The notes: generated from the sequence alone by a model not told the origin. 64,000 nt of DNA from Arachis hypogaea (GCF_003086295.3 NW_027255450.1:370094-434093), one strand, 5' to 3'; positions 37,880-49,881 are shown, counted from the stretch's first letter. Numbers and translations: made by a program.

Positions 37880-40319
37880 ATGATTGACCTGCCTTATAAT
37901 ATAATGAGTACCTAACTTCCTTTCCTTACTACGATCTGCCCAAAGAACTTCTCTTCCTCTTTAAGGTAAGGCTATTCGGAGATAGAGAGAAAGTCCTCTT
38001 CAAGCCCTTGTTCCAGCTTAGAGGGAAAAGCACCGCACTCTAAGGGACGAAGTGAAAAGGAAGAGAAAGAGAAAAAGAGAAGGACTTGTCCTCATGGTCT
38101 CCTAAGGGTCTTGCCCTAGGCATAACCAATAGACAAAGAGTTCTAACTATCGAATCAAAGCAAAGAGGAACGGAGCCGCTTTCCCCAGTTGACGAGAGAA
38201 AGAAAGGAAATGAGCCCACCTATCTGAAGCTGAAGGAATGAAAGCATTAGAGTGAAGATCCCCTGCTTAACCTGAAACCTCTCAAGCCAGGGAAAGATTG
38301 ACCATCGGGTTCATTTCCGAGTCAGGACAGAAAGAGGCCAAGAGTTACTACTCGATAGAAAAAGACCAATTGAATAAGGGAAGTGACTAGCCTTCTTTCT
38401 TAGGTCAAGGAAGGAAAGCAAAGTATAACTAGCGTAGCGGGACATGACAGCGGTTGGGGCGAGGGAAAGGCTATCAGACATCAATCCAATGAACAGACAA
38501 AGCGGCTTGGCCGAAGGGTCAGGAAGAGAGAACGACTAGACTTTCTGAGTTAGAATATTAGGAACCTTACACCCACCCATATGAAAGAAAGCAGCCAAAA
38601 AGCAAGCCCACGGAGCGGTAGAAAGAACAGCCAGTGTCCGAGAGATGACTTCTGTTGAACTCTTCCTTTACATGAAGGGAATGAATGCCTTAATGGAATT
38701 GAATCCGGGATCCAAGTATATTAGGTTAAGGCAAGCATGAGTTCAACCCTTTTCTCATCGGGCCAGGATCGATAGCCGTTCGACCTGGGGGAAGTGCGGT
38801 CAGATTCAGAATCCCCAATGTCTTGGTCTTTACCTTCGCTTCGAGGGACAAGCACCGCATCTAATTGAATTGATTCACCGGATCTTCCATCTACGAAAAT
38901 GGAAGAGATGGATTTGAAGGTCGGCTTCATGAAAGCAATAAAGTTTAGCGAAAATAGAGATGGAAGGAGATGGATTTTGCCCAGCCGTTGTAAGATCAAT
39001 TCCCATTCATTCTTCTTTAATGGAATAGGGAACGGGCAGAGCTGCGGCTATCAGGAATGGGCGATAGCCTATGACTAAAAGTGCCGACTATCTATGAATG
39101 ACCAGGATCGGAATGCCAATCGACGAGATGAGCCTACGAAAGATTTCAAGTGAAGACTGGCCTCCTCACTTACGCAACGAAATTGAGTTGATGGAGTAGC
39201 CAGTGCCCTTGAGTTATTCTATTCGGTATCGCCTTCTCTCATCGTTCAAGGCGCCGCAAGGCACTCGACTAGAAAGAGTGGATGTTAGGCACGCAGGGAA
39301 GACTCTGACTATGTGCTGGCCCTATCGAACCAGTCACTTCATACCTTAGACGGTTTAGGCTTTAGATTCGAGAGTTGGGATTGAGCTTTCCCCCATAGGG
39401 AAAATAGACTGATTGAGTGAAGAGCCGCATCTATCCCACTCTGTGTCCCTTTACTTTCTCTGTGGTTCGCTTTCCCTTCCTTTCTGTGGTAGCTAGGAGC
39501 TCTACTAGGTTTGACCTTGGGATATTGACTTATTCAATTAAAGAAAGAATGACGTAGGTAGACTAACTAGAAGTAGTAGGAGTTCTGGGCTATCTTACTA
39601 GAAGTCTCCCTTAGGGTCATTTCTCTAGTGCCAGTACCCTTTCCATTAGAGTTAGGCCTAGGCCTGATCCTTTACCTGCGAGCCTACTTCGCCCAGCCAG
39701 TACCAGTCAGAAATGCCAAGTTTAAGAAGAAAAGCCTGAACAGGTAAACTCCTTTACAACCTATATAGATTGACTTCTGAGAGTGGAGATACTAATAGCA
39801 GGAAGAAAGAGGCCACCGGAGGCACGCATAACCGAATTCGAAGAGTCATTACGATGTCTACTATGTCTTTCATGCTTTCTAATTATAGGGAGTCTCATAC
39901 CAGGAATAAGAAGAAGATGAGACTGCTAGTATGTAACGAAATGGAAAGACTTTTCCTATACTTAAAAGATAGGGCTATAACTACCCGATAGGGGAGGAAG
40001 CGCTATTAGAAATAGATAAATCATATCTGGCCCATCTTCCTTTTCTACTATTCAAGTCCTTCTTTTCTTTTGGAGAGGGATGACCCACGGGTCAAGCCCT
40101 TTGATTTGAGATCCCCAATTACGGGTAAACCCAATCATTTCTATTATATTTTCGTAGATCCCAGGGAAAAAGTCCTTTTTCACATCTCTTGTTGGAATTC
40201 TCAATCTCATTTTAAAAGAGGGTCCTTCACCCAAGTTCTTTCGCATGTAGAAAGGAGAAGAGTGAAAGAGATTACCTAGCTCACATTTCTGACTGGGGGA
40301 AAGCTGAAAAGCTCTTGCT

Positions 40320-40688
40320 TTGCGATCATGCTTCCTCCTTTTAAAGCCGCAAGACTCTTGGAAAGTCTCATTTGCAGTAAAGGATCCATTTCTGATGGAG
40401 CTATATGCTCAATATATGGTAATTCCCGTTGTAACTGAGTCCGGAGAGAATGTATTGCCAAAGAGTAGCTGTGATCGCCCCTATTTTATTCAATTTCTCT
40501 ACTTGGATGACCTAGATCGGGCTTTTCAATGCCATTGCCAAAAGGAGCTAGATACGGCTAATAAGTCCTTCTTCCCGTCCTTTCACCAAGAAGTGCACTA
40601 TTCAAAAATCACAGAGCTAATGACAGAACTGGATCTCTTATATAGAAGTAGAGACGGGCGGTCCTGCCATAGATTGCGCAGGAGGTAA
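40320..40688 (+). CDS. hypothetical ORF, 122 codons
   Basis: An open frame from ATG to TAA longer than most chance frames nearby. A second open plus-strand frame (40070-40279) precedes it in another frame. The product would be soluble, with evenly mixed composition, and I see no signal, membrane segment or family motif. It may be a decayed remnant of a longer gene spanning 40.07-40.69 kb with a frameshift, or chance. No promoter motif is visible upstream. Confidence 0.2.
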   Translation: MRSCFLLLKPQDSWKVSFAVKDPFLMELYAQYMVIPVVTESGENVLPKSSCDRPYFIQFLYLDDLDRAFQCHCQKELDTANKSFFPSFHQEVHYSKITELMTELDLLYRSRDGRSCHRLRRR

Positions 40689-40849
40689 AGCTATCCTCTC
40701 ACTTTTAAAGAGAGGGGATATAAAAGTCTTGCATTCAAAGTGGCTTCCGCTTTATATGTGGCTAAACAGGAAATGCCGATCTAAATGCCCGGACGTAGCC
40801 TCTTTTTGAAAGCTCAGAGATAGGCTAAAGCCCCTCTTTCACAGTCGTT

Positions 40850-41107
40850 TCACCCCGGAGAAACCGAAACATAGCCCTTCTCATTTACATGAAAAGCTGT
40901 TTCACCCAATTCGTACACGGCAACTATTGCTTTCCTCGAAGTAAATTCACCGACGCAAGCAACCTCATCAACGGGATCGCCCGACAACGAACTCTTTGTT
41001 CGGTCAGCGAGTGAGAGGAGGAGGGGGCCCCTTACGAGGGGAAGAAGGGACATGGTTATTATTATTACCCGCCGCACCAATAATACGGGAGAAGGGAAAT
41101 CAAGCAA
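40850..41107 (-). CDS. hypothetical ORF, 85 codons
   Basis: The frame's second half reads like real coding sequence (VDEVACVGEFTSRKAIVAVY followed by ELGETAFHVNEKG), with a balanced residue mix uncommon in the neighbouring frames. I do not recognise the family. It may be the decayed end of a transferred gene. Confidence 0.18.
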   Translation of the reverse strand: MLDFPSPVLLVRRVIIITMSLLPLVRGPLLLSLADRTKSSLSGDPVDEVACVGEFTSRKAIVAVYELGETAFHVNEKGYVSVSPG

Positions 41108-41768
41108 GACCTGTGAATCCTAAGAAAAGAGTTCTGAGGAATGTGAGATGCGTAGGGATGAGATAAGCGTTGGCTAAGAATATATAAGGGAAGCGGCAAC
41201 TGCCCACAGAATCCTGGAAAATGGGCTTTTGACCTGGCTAGCGCTATTGCTTTGCAAGGTAAGGAAATGTTCAACTCGTCTGCTTGAAATCGATAGAGTT
41301 GAGAAGCGTCTGCTAATCATGGTACGAGTTCTCTCTTTAGGTCAGTCTGATGTTCAAGTATCAATGAAAGTCTTATTTCAGCGAATGCAGTAAGGCTAAC
41401 AGCTGGCTCTGGCTGATTCGATGCCATCTATGAATCCTTCCCTCCCTCCATCTGCAGCCTTTATTGCCTTTATTCTGTGTCTTTTCTCATGAAAAATGCA
41501 ACTTTGAAATTGCGTAGGTGATGGCAGAAAATCCATCAAGAAATTACATAGATAGAGCAGTGCAGGGCTGCTCTTGACAGTTTTCATTTTCGATTGAGAA
41601 AGCGGCAGGCCCAAAGAGCACTACAGTAGCGCCTTGCGAGGTCGTAGAGCCGGTAACCCTCGTTCGCCTAAGATCGAAAATGCTCTGTCTTTGAGGAAAA
41701 AGAGATATAGATAGTGTTCCAGGATTTCATTGTTTTGAGTCTTTACTTAACTCGACCGCCTTTCTACT

Positions 41769-41888
41769 CCCATGCTTTTCTTTGGTCAACAACCAAGCAC
41801 ATTTCACAAGAGTTCTTCACTACTCCTACAGGCTTGACGGAGTTCAGAGTTCAGTCTGTCTGGAGGGAATTATTTTAGATCAATCACT
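41769..41888 (+). promoter_or_regulatory. orf462 leader related to the rpl5 leader
   Basis: The bases tctttggtcaacaaccaagc then ac, followed by an actcctaca block, tctgtctggaggga and atcaatcactatgttt, recur in the same order before rpl5 (50820-50945), with indels between the blocks. The shared part runs through the ATG and first TTT codon of both genes. The CRTA promoter box found upstream of the rpl5 copy is not visible here. This leader probably supplies the translation signals of the chimeric ORF. Confidence 0.8.
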
Positions 41889-43277
41889 ATGTTTAACAAC
41901 GTTCGACGCATCTCTTTATTTGATGAGAAGAGTCTTAACTCAACTTCGAGTGATACAGCTTCTATGTGGAATGATTTTCCATCGGTCCCTTCTGACCTGC
42001 CACCCTTACCAGCCGACTCGGTTCCATCTGTCCCCTCATTACCTTCCATAGCAAGTGATGTTGAGGTGGAGCAGCCGGCTCCTTCTAATTATAATTACGA
42101 GACTCATGGTATTGATGAGGATCATCCGGGTCCGGACAGTGAACGTATAGTAGAGCTTCAATCTGATATACACGATAAATTGGGAGAGTTGATGACTAAC
42201 AAGAGTGACCAAGACGTTCTGAGTGCGGCCGAAGCTTTACATGGCGAAAGCAACAATATCCCTTTTCTGGAGCACCTGTTAGATGATTTGAACAAAAACG
42301 GAATAGAAGGTGAAGCCTATAAGGATGCCCTGGATCTATCGAATAGGTTGGGTATATTACCCGATAAAGCAGCTTTGTGTGATGCAGCGGAGCCATGGCA
42401 ATTAGGATTTCAAGACGCAGCAAGTCCTATGATGCAAGGAATAATCGATTTACATCACGATATCTTTTTCTTCCTCATTCTGATTTTGGTTTTCGTATCA
42501 CGGATCTTGGTTCGCGCTTTATGGCATTTCCACTATCAAAAAAACCCAATCCCGCAAAGGATTGTTCATGGAACTACTATCGAGATTCTTCGGACCATAT
42601 TTCCTAGTATCATCCCGATGTTCATTGCTATACTTTCATATGTTCTCTTATCCTCCATGGGCGGGGCCCTCTCGCCATTGAGTGCTGAGTGTGCGTCCTC
42701 CCCCTCCGTAAATGGGTCGTCCAGTACCGGCTGGACGTCGTTACTGGGGAGCACCTCGCAGGAACCGTCGGGCGTCTCTTCGCCCAGGGGCGTTTTATCC
42801 AATTTTGAACAAGAGGCGAGCTCCCGAGGGAGTAGTGTCAATATGCCACTCCCAGCGGAACAAGCTGTGCCTCCCGCTAATCCTGTAGCTTCCGGGGAAG
42901 CGGAAGCCGGTCCATCTCATGTGGCCCACTTTCCGTATGACGAGGCGGAGGTCATTGGGGGGGACTCGGTTCTGTCGATCCGGAAGCGGCTTTTGGCGCG
43001 CAACCAAAATCCCTTTCCCTCCGCGGAAGAACTCCGTATTGCTCATCTTGACGCCCAAGACCGGTTTGAGGTCAAAGCAGATATCGCCATGGAAATGTCT
43101 GCTCATGATCCAACTGGTGATTGGTTGAACCGGGGGGCACGGGCCCTCGACAACCCGCGGACAAAAACTGGGGAAGATTCTTTGGAGAATCTCTTCATTA
43201 TACGCGACAAACTTCGCCAACGGGACTGGGAAACCATCAAGAATTTGCAAGAAAAGATGGTTTTCAGGAGGGGCTAA
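41889..43277 (+). CDS. chimeric ORF of 462 codons with Cox2 membrane-anchor core
   Basis: The frame is intact from ATG to TAA. Residues 1-160 are acidic and Pro/Ser-rich at first, then helical, and I do not recognise them. Residues 161-257 closely follow the N-terminus of cytochrome oxidase subunit 2, from [20 protein letters not shown] through both transmembrane helices (about 192-215 and 235-256) to just before the Cox2 copper domain, which is absent. Residues 258-462 are a Ser/Gly-rich linker and an acidic helical domain ([19 protein letters not shown] at about 407-425) of a type seen in unassigned plant mitochondrial ORFs. Codon 235 (CGG, Arg where Cox2 has Trp) is at a position commonly C-to-U edited in cox2. 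Downstream at 467 bases lies ccmC. The predicted product is a membrane-anchored chimeric protein, the hallmark of CMS-type ORFs. It cannot act as Cox2. That it is expressed is inference. Confidence 0.85.
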   Translation: MFNNVRRISLFDEKSLNSTSSDTASMWNDFPSVPSDLPPLPADSVPSVPSLPSIASDVEVEQPAPSNYNYETHGIDEDHPGPDSERIVELQSDIHDKLGELMTNKSDQDVLSAAEALHGESNNIPFLEHLLDDLNKNGIEGEAYKDALDLSNRLGILPDKAALCDAAEPWQLGFQDAASPMMQGIIDLHHDIFFFLILILVFVSRILVRALWHFHYQKNPIPQRIVHGTTIEILRTIFPSIIPMFIAILSYVLLSSMGGALSPLSAECASSPSVNGSSSTGWTSLLGSTSQEPSGVSSPRGVLSNFEQEASSRGSSVNMPLPAEQAVPPANPVASGEAEAGPSHVAHFPYDEAEVIGGDSVLSIRKRLLARNQNPFPSAEELRIAHLDAQDRFEVKADIAMEMSAHDPTGDWLNRGARALDNPRTKTGEDSLENLFIIRDKLRQRDWETIKNLQEKMVFRRG

Positions 43278-43552
43278 AATAAAAAATCTATATTATAGAG
43301 TCAGTAGAAAACGCGAAATTTCCCCTCATTAGAAAGGGGGGAGGGGTCCCGAGATCCTGGGCAGCGGGGTCTTCCCATCATGATCGACTAAAGGGAAAGT
43401 CAGAGATATTGGTTCGAGTCAAATTCATGATTCCACTGCAGGGGGACTTCATTCAATCGAAGAAAAGAAGGAAGCATTGTACTCAATTTAGGCCGTTGCA
43501 GCTAAAATAACGCAGGGAATCAATAGGCCAGCCCCGACTCCCGGTGTTCGAA

Positions 43553-43592
43553 CTAGTCATTAATGGTCGGCTTCATTGGTACCCTTTTCTTT
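43553..43592 (+). repeat. short dispersed repeat, copy 2 (upstream of ccmC)
   Basis: This matches 12412-12446, next to the atp1 scrap, apart from a 4-base insertion and one extra T. Here it lies in the ccmC upstream region, about 150-190 bases before the ATG, which is probably its original place. Confidence 0.75.
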
Positions 43593-43744
43593 TTTCGGTA
43601 TGCCGCTCCGCGAGCAAGGAGTGCCACGCACGAGCGAAGCGAAAACAAAGCAGGGGGAATTATTCGCAGGGAGAAATCCTTTGATTGCGTATTGAATATA
43701 GATCCATGTCTTTCTTGTTCCACTAGCTAGGACAAAATTCTCAG

Positions 43745-44467
43745 ATGTCCCTTTCGTTATTACAACCTTCTTTTTTGATGTCAAAGACCAGAAGCTATGC
43801 GCTAATTCTCATTGGATCTCGGTTGTTCTTAACAGCGATGGCTATTCATTTAAGTCTTCGGGTAGCACCATTAGATCTTCAACAAGGTGGAAATTCTCGT
43901 ATTCTGTATGTACATGTTCCTGCGGCTCGGATGAGTATTCTTGTTTATATCGCTATGGCTATAAACACTTTCTTATTCCTATTAACAAAACATCCCCTTT
44001 TTCTTCGCTCTTCCGGAACCGGTACAGAAATGGGTGCTTTTTTTACGTTGTTTACCTTAGTTACTGGGGGGTTTCGGGGAAGACCTATGTGGGGCACCTT
44101 TTGGGTGTGGGATGCTCGTTTAACCTCTGTATTCATCTCGTTTCTGATTTACCTGGGTGCACTGCGTTTTCAAAAGCTTCCTGTCGAACCGGCTCCTATT
44201 TCAATCCGTGCTGGACCTATCGATATACCAATAATCAAGTCTTCAGTCAACTGGTGGAATACATTGCATCAACCTGGGAGCATTAGCCGATCTGGTACAT
44301 CAATACATGTTCCTATGCCCATTCCAATCTTGTCTAACTTTGCTAACTTCCCCCTCTCAACCCGTATCTTGTTTGTTCTGGAAACACGTCTTCCTATTCT
44401 ATCTTTTCTCGAATCTCCTTTAAGGGATGAAATAGAAGCTCGAGAAGGAATAGCAAAACCTAGTTGA
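43745..44467 (+). CDS. ccmC: cytochrome c maturation protein CcmC (heme handling)
   Basis: The 240-residue product begins MSLSLLQPSFLMSKTRSYAL, as in other plant CcmC proteins. It is an inner-membrane protein that delivers heme to CcmE for attachment to cytochrome c. The tryptophan-rich WWD motif WGTFWVWDARLTS lies at about residues 116-128, and the two conserved periplasm-side (intermembrane-space) histidines are visible at H57 (YVHVPAA) and H175 (NTLHQPGS). Several hydrophobic helices surround them. The frame ends KPS-stop, whereas many plant CcmC proteins run on about ten more residues after KPSS, so the C-terminus is slightly short. Plant ccmC transcripts are heavily C-to-U edited, so the real protein will differ at many sites. 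It is free-standing, 467 bases after orf462, possibly co-transcribed. Confidence 0.97.
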   Translation: MSLSLLQPSFLMSKTRSYALILIGSRLFLTAMAIHLSLRVAPLDLQQGGNSRILYVHVPAARMSILVYIAMAINTFLFLLTKHPLFLRSSGTGTEMGAFFTLFTLVTGGFRGRPMWGTFWVWDARLTSVFISFLIYLGALRFQKLPVEPAPISIRAGPIDIPIIKSSVNWWNTLHQPGSISRSGTSIHVPMPIPILSNFANFPLSTRILFVLETRLPILSFLESPLRDEIEAREGIAKPS

Positions 44468-47400
44468 CTTCCCAGCTCAAACTGAACGCGATGTAATCAA
44501 ACTTATAGCTGACGCCGTAGAGAAAGCCCATATGCGAAGTGGAAAAAGTAGGAGTAGACATTGGAATAAGAGCTGTTGTCGGACGTTCATCAGTAACCGG
44601 TGTGATGTTAGCAATGGAATGCGTATCCGCTGTTCTCTTTTCTGCTGTGATTGAATCAGTAAGCGCTGCGGATCTTTTCGTATAAAGAATAAACCTCATT
44701 CGATCTCAGAAGGGATGAATACAAAGGAAGGGAGTTGCACTAGTCTCATAAATGCCAGTCAAAGAAAACTAACTAGCCAAAAGGCCGGAATAAGCGAAAA
44801 AAAGGGATTGGATGGCTTGAATTCCCCTGTTCTAGCTCTAGAAGAGTAAGCTAAGAGTCTTATTTATATTATATAAGAGCCAGCCTATCCTAGTTTTTCC
44901 TGTAAGTTTTGGTACTAGGAAAGAATCCTAGCTCCTATAAGAATCAGAGGCGGCGGAGATAGACACTTTGGATTCGGCAAGCTACTCCGCTTTCTAATTA
45001 AGATTCAAAAAAGAGGGTTACTACATTGATAGAGGCATAAAAGTATTCAGTTATCCCAATACTTCTCGTCTTTCTGGCTGCTATCTTCCTAAACTGTAGG
45101 AGGAAGGGGAAGGGCTTTATGAACGTTACAGAATGAATGGTCAATGATAAATCACCTTGCCCTCCCTTTAGAGGAGTAAAAAAGGTAAAGCTCCGCACTA
45201 AAACGCTACCAAAGCTTCGGAGTTCTATTCCTTCTTGCGTCCAATCTCAAGGATAAATTCAACCTAACTCGCACTGCATGAAAGGACATAACCTAGTAAT
45301 AGGTCATTAAGTTCTTCCTTTGATACTTATGCCATTAGATTAGAAAGAGTAAATTGTCCATCATCTTCGAAGGCCTAAATCCCCTGGGAGGAAATCGTAT
45401 TAATGATATCATGATGCTACCTCTCCTTCATGTGCAGCCTCTTCTCAAGCAGCAGATTGCCCGAAGACAGACTGAAAGCCCTGTTTCAGCTGAGAGCATT
45501 GATTCCCCTGGTACCTCTCTTTTCTATCACAGCATTAGAGGAGTGAGCCCGCCCTTCATTCATCAGGTCTCAAAGTATAGATTGTATGATAGGTAGGTGG
45601 AAAAGCTACAACATCACCTTAGTTCCCTGCCGTCTTGTCTTTCTTGAGGAGCAAGAACATTCTTTAGTTCTTTCTCACTTGATCTCATGTCTTTTCCCTT
45701 AGATTATGTATTTGTTATTATATTATAGAAGGCATTCTCTTTCTAGACAAAAAAAAAAAAGTTGAAAATATTTTTTTAAAAAGGCAAAAGCCACTAGACG
45801 AGAGGGGCAAGCAGCGATAGCAGCTCGACCTTAGGCAGAGCCGCTCAAACAAAGATAGCTTCTTGATCCACGTATCTCATTGATTTTGCGATAGGGGCGG
45901 AATGCCAAGCCGCTCTAACACCATTCCATTGGGGAGTCCCATCCCAGCCTTAGCAGGGAACTTACTACAGAGCCAGACAGAGGACAGCACATATCATGAG
46001 AAAATTATCTAGATAGATAGGGCCCTAAGAACTTCATTCGTACTCTTGATGTAAATAGAGGACAGGACGCATAATAGCCTAACCCGCAAGCGGGTTAGTG
46101 ACTTACGTACCTAACCTATTAGCTGTCCTGCTACAAAGCTGACTGATAATGCCCGCTTTACAAACGGAACACAGTGAGTTTTGCCGCGGGTCAACCCAAC
46201 CCCTAGGCTATTACGGGCTATTACGCTTCTTGGCCTCATATGAGTGACCTACGTACCTCATAGGTTAAATTGAGTGATTACTCCCCTAAGCCACAAGCTG
46301 GTTAGGTCGTGGCCTACCTTTCAATCCGTACGTTAAGGGATTCCCTTGTGGAAATCTGACGTCGTGAGCTTAAACCTCAAGAATGAGTTCTTGCTCCTGA
46401 ACCTATTGGTAAAGTGGCTTAACGCTCTTCTCCCGTAGCTCTCGTCTATCTTACCAGTCAGCCGGCTCTATATAGTGCGAGATTCTTTCATTATTGATTT
46501 TCTACGGGCTCTATAGGCCTTCACGAATGCGTCTTCTCGTCTGAGGACGATTCCTAATTCATCGTTAAAACAAACGTTAATTTCTCAGTAATAAGAGAAA
46601 GGGCTATGCTATTATCGGGATCTTGCTATGAGACTTTCTTTCATTTCTCTGATTCGATAGCGCTTCCCAAAGAGTGTATTTTAGCTAGCTTATACTCTTT
46701 CTTTTGCACTTGTTTCCGGGCAATCGTACCTCTCCTTCCTTTAACAAGTAAGCTCTTTTCTCTATCCAGACTCTATCGAGTCAGTACTTCATGCCTTACA
46801 GTCGAGTAATAAATTACCTTCCTTTATCAAGTAAGCATTATTATCTCCTTTGAATTCGTATGGTTGAAAGTTGCCGAGAATGGGTTAGAGCGGGTAACAT
46901 AAGAAATTCCTGCGAAAGCTCCATCAATTAGATTGTCTTTGCGTTGGGGTTGAAAGCTCGCTCGGTTAATGGACTTGAACCCAGACAATGGACATGTCCC
47001 AACTTCCTTCCTATTAATTGAAAGTTGGTAACTTAGGCTGAATTCTCTTCGGACTCAGAATATGGTACCAAAGAGGAGGGTTCGCCCATAGTAGAAGAAA
47101 GTCTGCTACCGCCAACGAGTATGAAAAGGCCCTTTTCTTAGAGGGCTTGTCGCTCCTCCATCATATGCCTTCCTCGAAGACAAAGAGTTAGTTACTTAAA
47201 GCTTAGATTGTTGAATCGGAATCTGGTACCCAATCTTATATCGTGGAGAAAACCTCCCCCGCCACTGAGCCAGACGATGACGATGCGGTAGTTGATATAA
47301 CGGGATCACTAGCTGATACCACTCATCTTGCTGATTCAGTAGTAAAAACGACTTATACCGTTGAATTACTTTCTTTATTAATGCAAGTCAGAGGGGACTA

Positions 47401-48539
47401 CTTAGGAATCCTCAAACAAAATAGCACTCTTTCTATTTCTTGAGGCAAAATCCAATTCATCGAAAACGAGGGAACTTTCGTTAGTCAATATCCCAAACAT
47501 AGGGCTTATGTGATACCTGTTGGATTAACAGCCTAGACCGAAGAAAATAACAAGTAAAGCAGGTCAGGTGTGAAACTTTTACGTCTAAGTAAGTGAAGTT
47601 GTGCTAACCGGTCCTATCCTAGATCCAACCGAGTTGGGAACGAGCTAAAGTGGATTGATCCGGTCGACGTGGCTAAGCTGAAAAAAGAAGGGAGCCCTAT
47701 ATATTCTATACTGTATTGATGGCTCATTTTGGCTCACTTCCTCGATATGGGATCGAAAATGTTAAGTACTCAGATTTATTAGAGAGGTAGCGGGCTAGCT
47801 GTACAAGCAATTCGACCATATATAAGGGTAGGGTAAGGTCCCTCAGGCCAAGCCCATCAAAGGCTCCCCTAAGAGTTAGATTAGTACCGGCTTGATGATT
47901 CCTTTTTGAAAGGATAAGCCTAAGAGATTGCTAGCGAGAATAATTGAACTGAACATTGAAAGACTACTGCTTACAACTCGCTTTCTGTCTTATTTGCTGG
48001 CCTTTAAGATGACTGGTACTAGGTAAAAAAAAGGATATTACAATAATAATTGTGCACCCAGAGTAGACCAAAGCAGCTTCACTCACTTGAGACTCATACA
48101 TTGACAGACCCAGACAAAGTTTATTGATATGAGCCAAGATCGGGCATGAGAAGGAAAGTGGCCAACTAAGCCCTATCAGGGTTTATAACGGAAGACAACT
48201 TATTGAGTAACTGCTTGATCCCATCACTTTGAAAGCTACAGAAAACAGCTGTCTCCAAGCTGGTTGAATATTAATTTGAACTCTATCTTTTGTTTGGCAA
48301 AAACGGATTATGATTTAGTTCTTCTAGCTTCGAAATCGGGCTTATCCAGTGGCGCTTGTCTTGGTCTTTCACGCGACTGGCTATCCCTCTATATATATTA
48401 TACGCAATATCTTGACAGGCACGATCTACCTTGGCAACGAACTTCACGCTACGTCTCGGGGTGTACTTTCTATCACTTTCTGGCGGGAAGCCCCGAGCTC
48501 TTTGAGATTAGCATGATGATGTTTATATTCGCTTGAACT
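44468..48539. other. spacer, no gene assigned
   Basis: Nothing recognised. A GC-rich hairpin lies at 46079-46098 and an A/T-rich low-complexity block at about 45745-45785. The plus-strand frame 47243-47443 (66 codons, acidic) and others carry no motif I can assign. Confidence 0.45.
46079..46098. repeat. perfect hairpin CTAACCCGC-AA-GCGGGTTAG
   Basis: A 20-base near-perfect palindrome whose arms differ only by the central AA; as RNA it would form about 8 pairs with a tetraloop. It sits in gene-free sequence. Confidence 0.6.
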
Positions 48540-49200
48540 TGTTAACTTGCATGTGAAAAGCATATAACTAGTCTTCCTTCTCATGGCCCGGCACAAAATG
48601 CTTCTTATTTTTGAGAAGCATTGTATTCTAATACATACCCAGATAGAAGGACTTTTTGCAGCCAGAACCAAGATATGCTTCAACATAGCAGCTTCCACCA
48701 ATGAAGCCCGAAAGCACTTTTAATTTAAAGGTAAAGGGCAGCCAATTTCCAAGCAACATTCCCTTTGTTCTTAACCATATCAGGACCAGACCATAAGAAC
48801 CTTCTGCAGATCTTATCTTTTGTCTTCAAATCAAAACCGGCAGTATGAACACAGTACTCCAGTAAACTTGCATGCTAAAGAGGGCACTCTGAACCAGTTG
48901 TCCAGCATATTAGAGGTATTTATTTTCCAGTACATCTCTTTACTCTAGCTTTGATTCTCTCAATTAGAGGCAAACAATCACTAACTGAGAGACTGGCAAT
49001 CCCAGGTACTTCATTGGCATTTTACCTTCATTAAAGCCAATTAGATTTGAAATATTGAACTTTGCAGCATCATATCCATAGTAGATTAGACTCTTGGATA
49101 TGCAGTAAGACCAGAAAGATTTGTAAATTCTTTTAAGCATTGATTGACTACAGCAAATCCTTCTCACGAACTAGAGATTTAGCAATCAACTGAGTGGCTT
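48540..49200 (-). mobile_element. LINE (L1-type) reverse transcriptase C-terminal remnant
   Basis: Minus-strand frames give, in order, SLIYYGYDAAKFNISNLIGF followed by NEGKMPMKYLGLPVS, then PLIERIKARVKRCTGK, then CRRFLWSGPDMVKNKGNVAW, then AAMLKHILVLAAKSPSIWV. These match the end of the reverse transcriptase and the following region of plant L1-like LINEs (KYLGLPL, RFLWSG and W-rich motifs). Stops and frameshifts interrupt the frames. A Ty3 RNase H remnant begins about 130 bases away on the opposite strand. Confidence 0.85.
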
Positions 49201-49331
49201 TCGCTCCTTATTGTCTATCGACGGAATTAATTCATTCAAAAAATAAAGAAAAAAGGGCTTTAACGGCTCTTTTCCTCAACCTGTTCAATTGGAGCTAGCT
49301 ATAGAGCGCACTTTCGGTCAAAGGACAGGTG

Positions 49332-49881
49332 TTGGCAAAATTTTGGATAAATCATCCGTTTTTCTTAGGCAAGCAGTTGCCCGATCAGAATGATGGAGAG
49401 GTCATGCGTCTGACCACAACTCCATGTCAAATGTATTTCGATGGCTCCAGTACGCAAGGTGGTGCGGGAGCAGGTATTGTTTTTCTCTCTCCTAACTAGT
49501 AGTGAGACAAGTCATCGCTGAGTATCAGGTAATAGATGCAAAGCAGCAGCCATAGAGAAAAAGAGCCCTAGACTCGATTCGCCGAGTTTGATGAAATAAA
49601 AATAGACCAAGTACCTAGAAGAGCCAATGTTGAGGCTAACACAATGGCACAGCTGGCTTCGACGTTTGAGATTTCCTAATCGGACACCTGAAGAACATAC
49701 GTTCAAAGGACGATTCCAACAACATTCCAGATCACTTTTTACTGTTACATAATGGAGCCAGAAGAGATTGGGCAGGATGATTGGCAACAGCCTCTCGTCA
49801 GGTACTTGTAAGATTTATTTAATAAAATATGCTAAGAGATGCCAGGCCCGCAAGAAATACGGACCAGTGCAGCATGTACCA
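49332..49881 (+). mobile_element. Ty3-gypsy RNase H to integrase-N remnant
   Basis: A 55-codon open piece from 49332 reads LAKFWINHPFFLGKQLPDQN and, 10 codons on, MYFDGSSTQGGAGAGIVFLS, the RNase H start with its DGS motif. After a stop come FDEIKIDQVPRRANVEANTM with AQLAST, then QDDWQQPLVRYL, then KRCQARKKYGPVQHVPA at 49831-49881, the start of the integrase zinc-binding region. The order is that of plant Ty3 polyproteins; frames are broken. Confidence 0.88.

Larger units (their letters stand above)
34531..41768. other. gene-free spacer
   Basis: No known gene in 7.2 kb. Open frames include 35889-36218 minus (109 codons) and 38721-38999 minus (92 codons), neither with a recognisable motif; the frames at 40320 and 40850 are listed separately. 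Two clean hairpins lie at 35729-35750 and 37853-37879. Confidence 0.45.

Noticed and set aside
42566..43250. Minus-strand frames of 91 and 151 codons opposite orf462
   Set aside because: They are shadows of the plus-strand chimeric ORF, which has clear Cox2 homology; the antisense frames show no motif.
43395..43440. Possible tRNA 3' half (gatattggttcgagtcaaat)
   Set aside because: The T stem is imperfect and no matching 5' acceptor strand or anticodon arm lies upstream.
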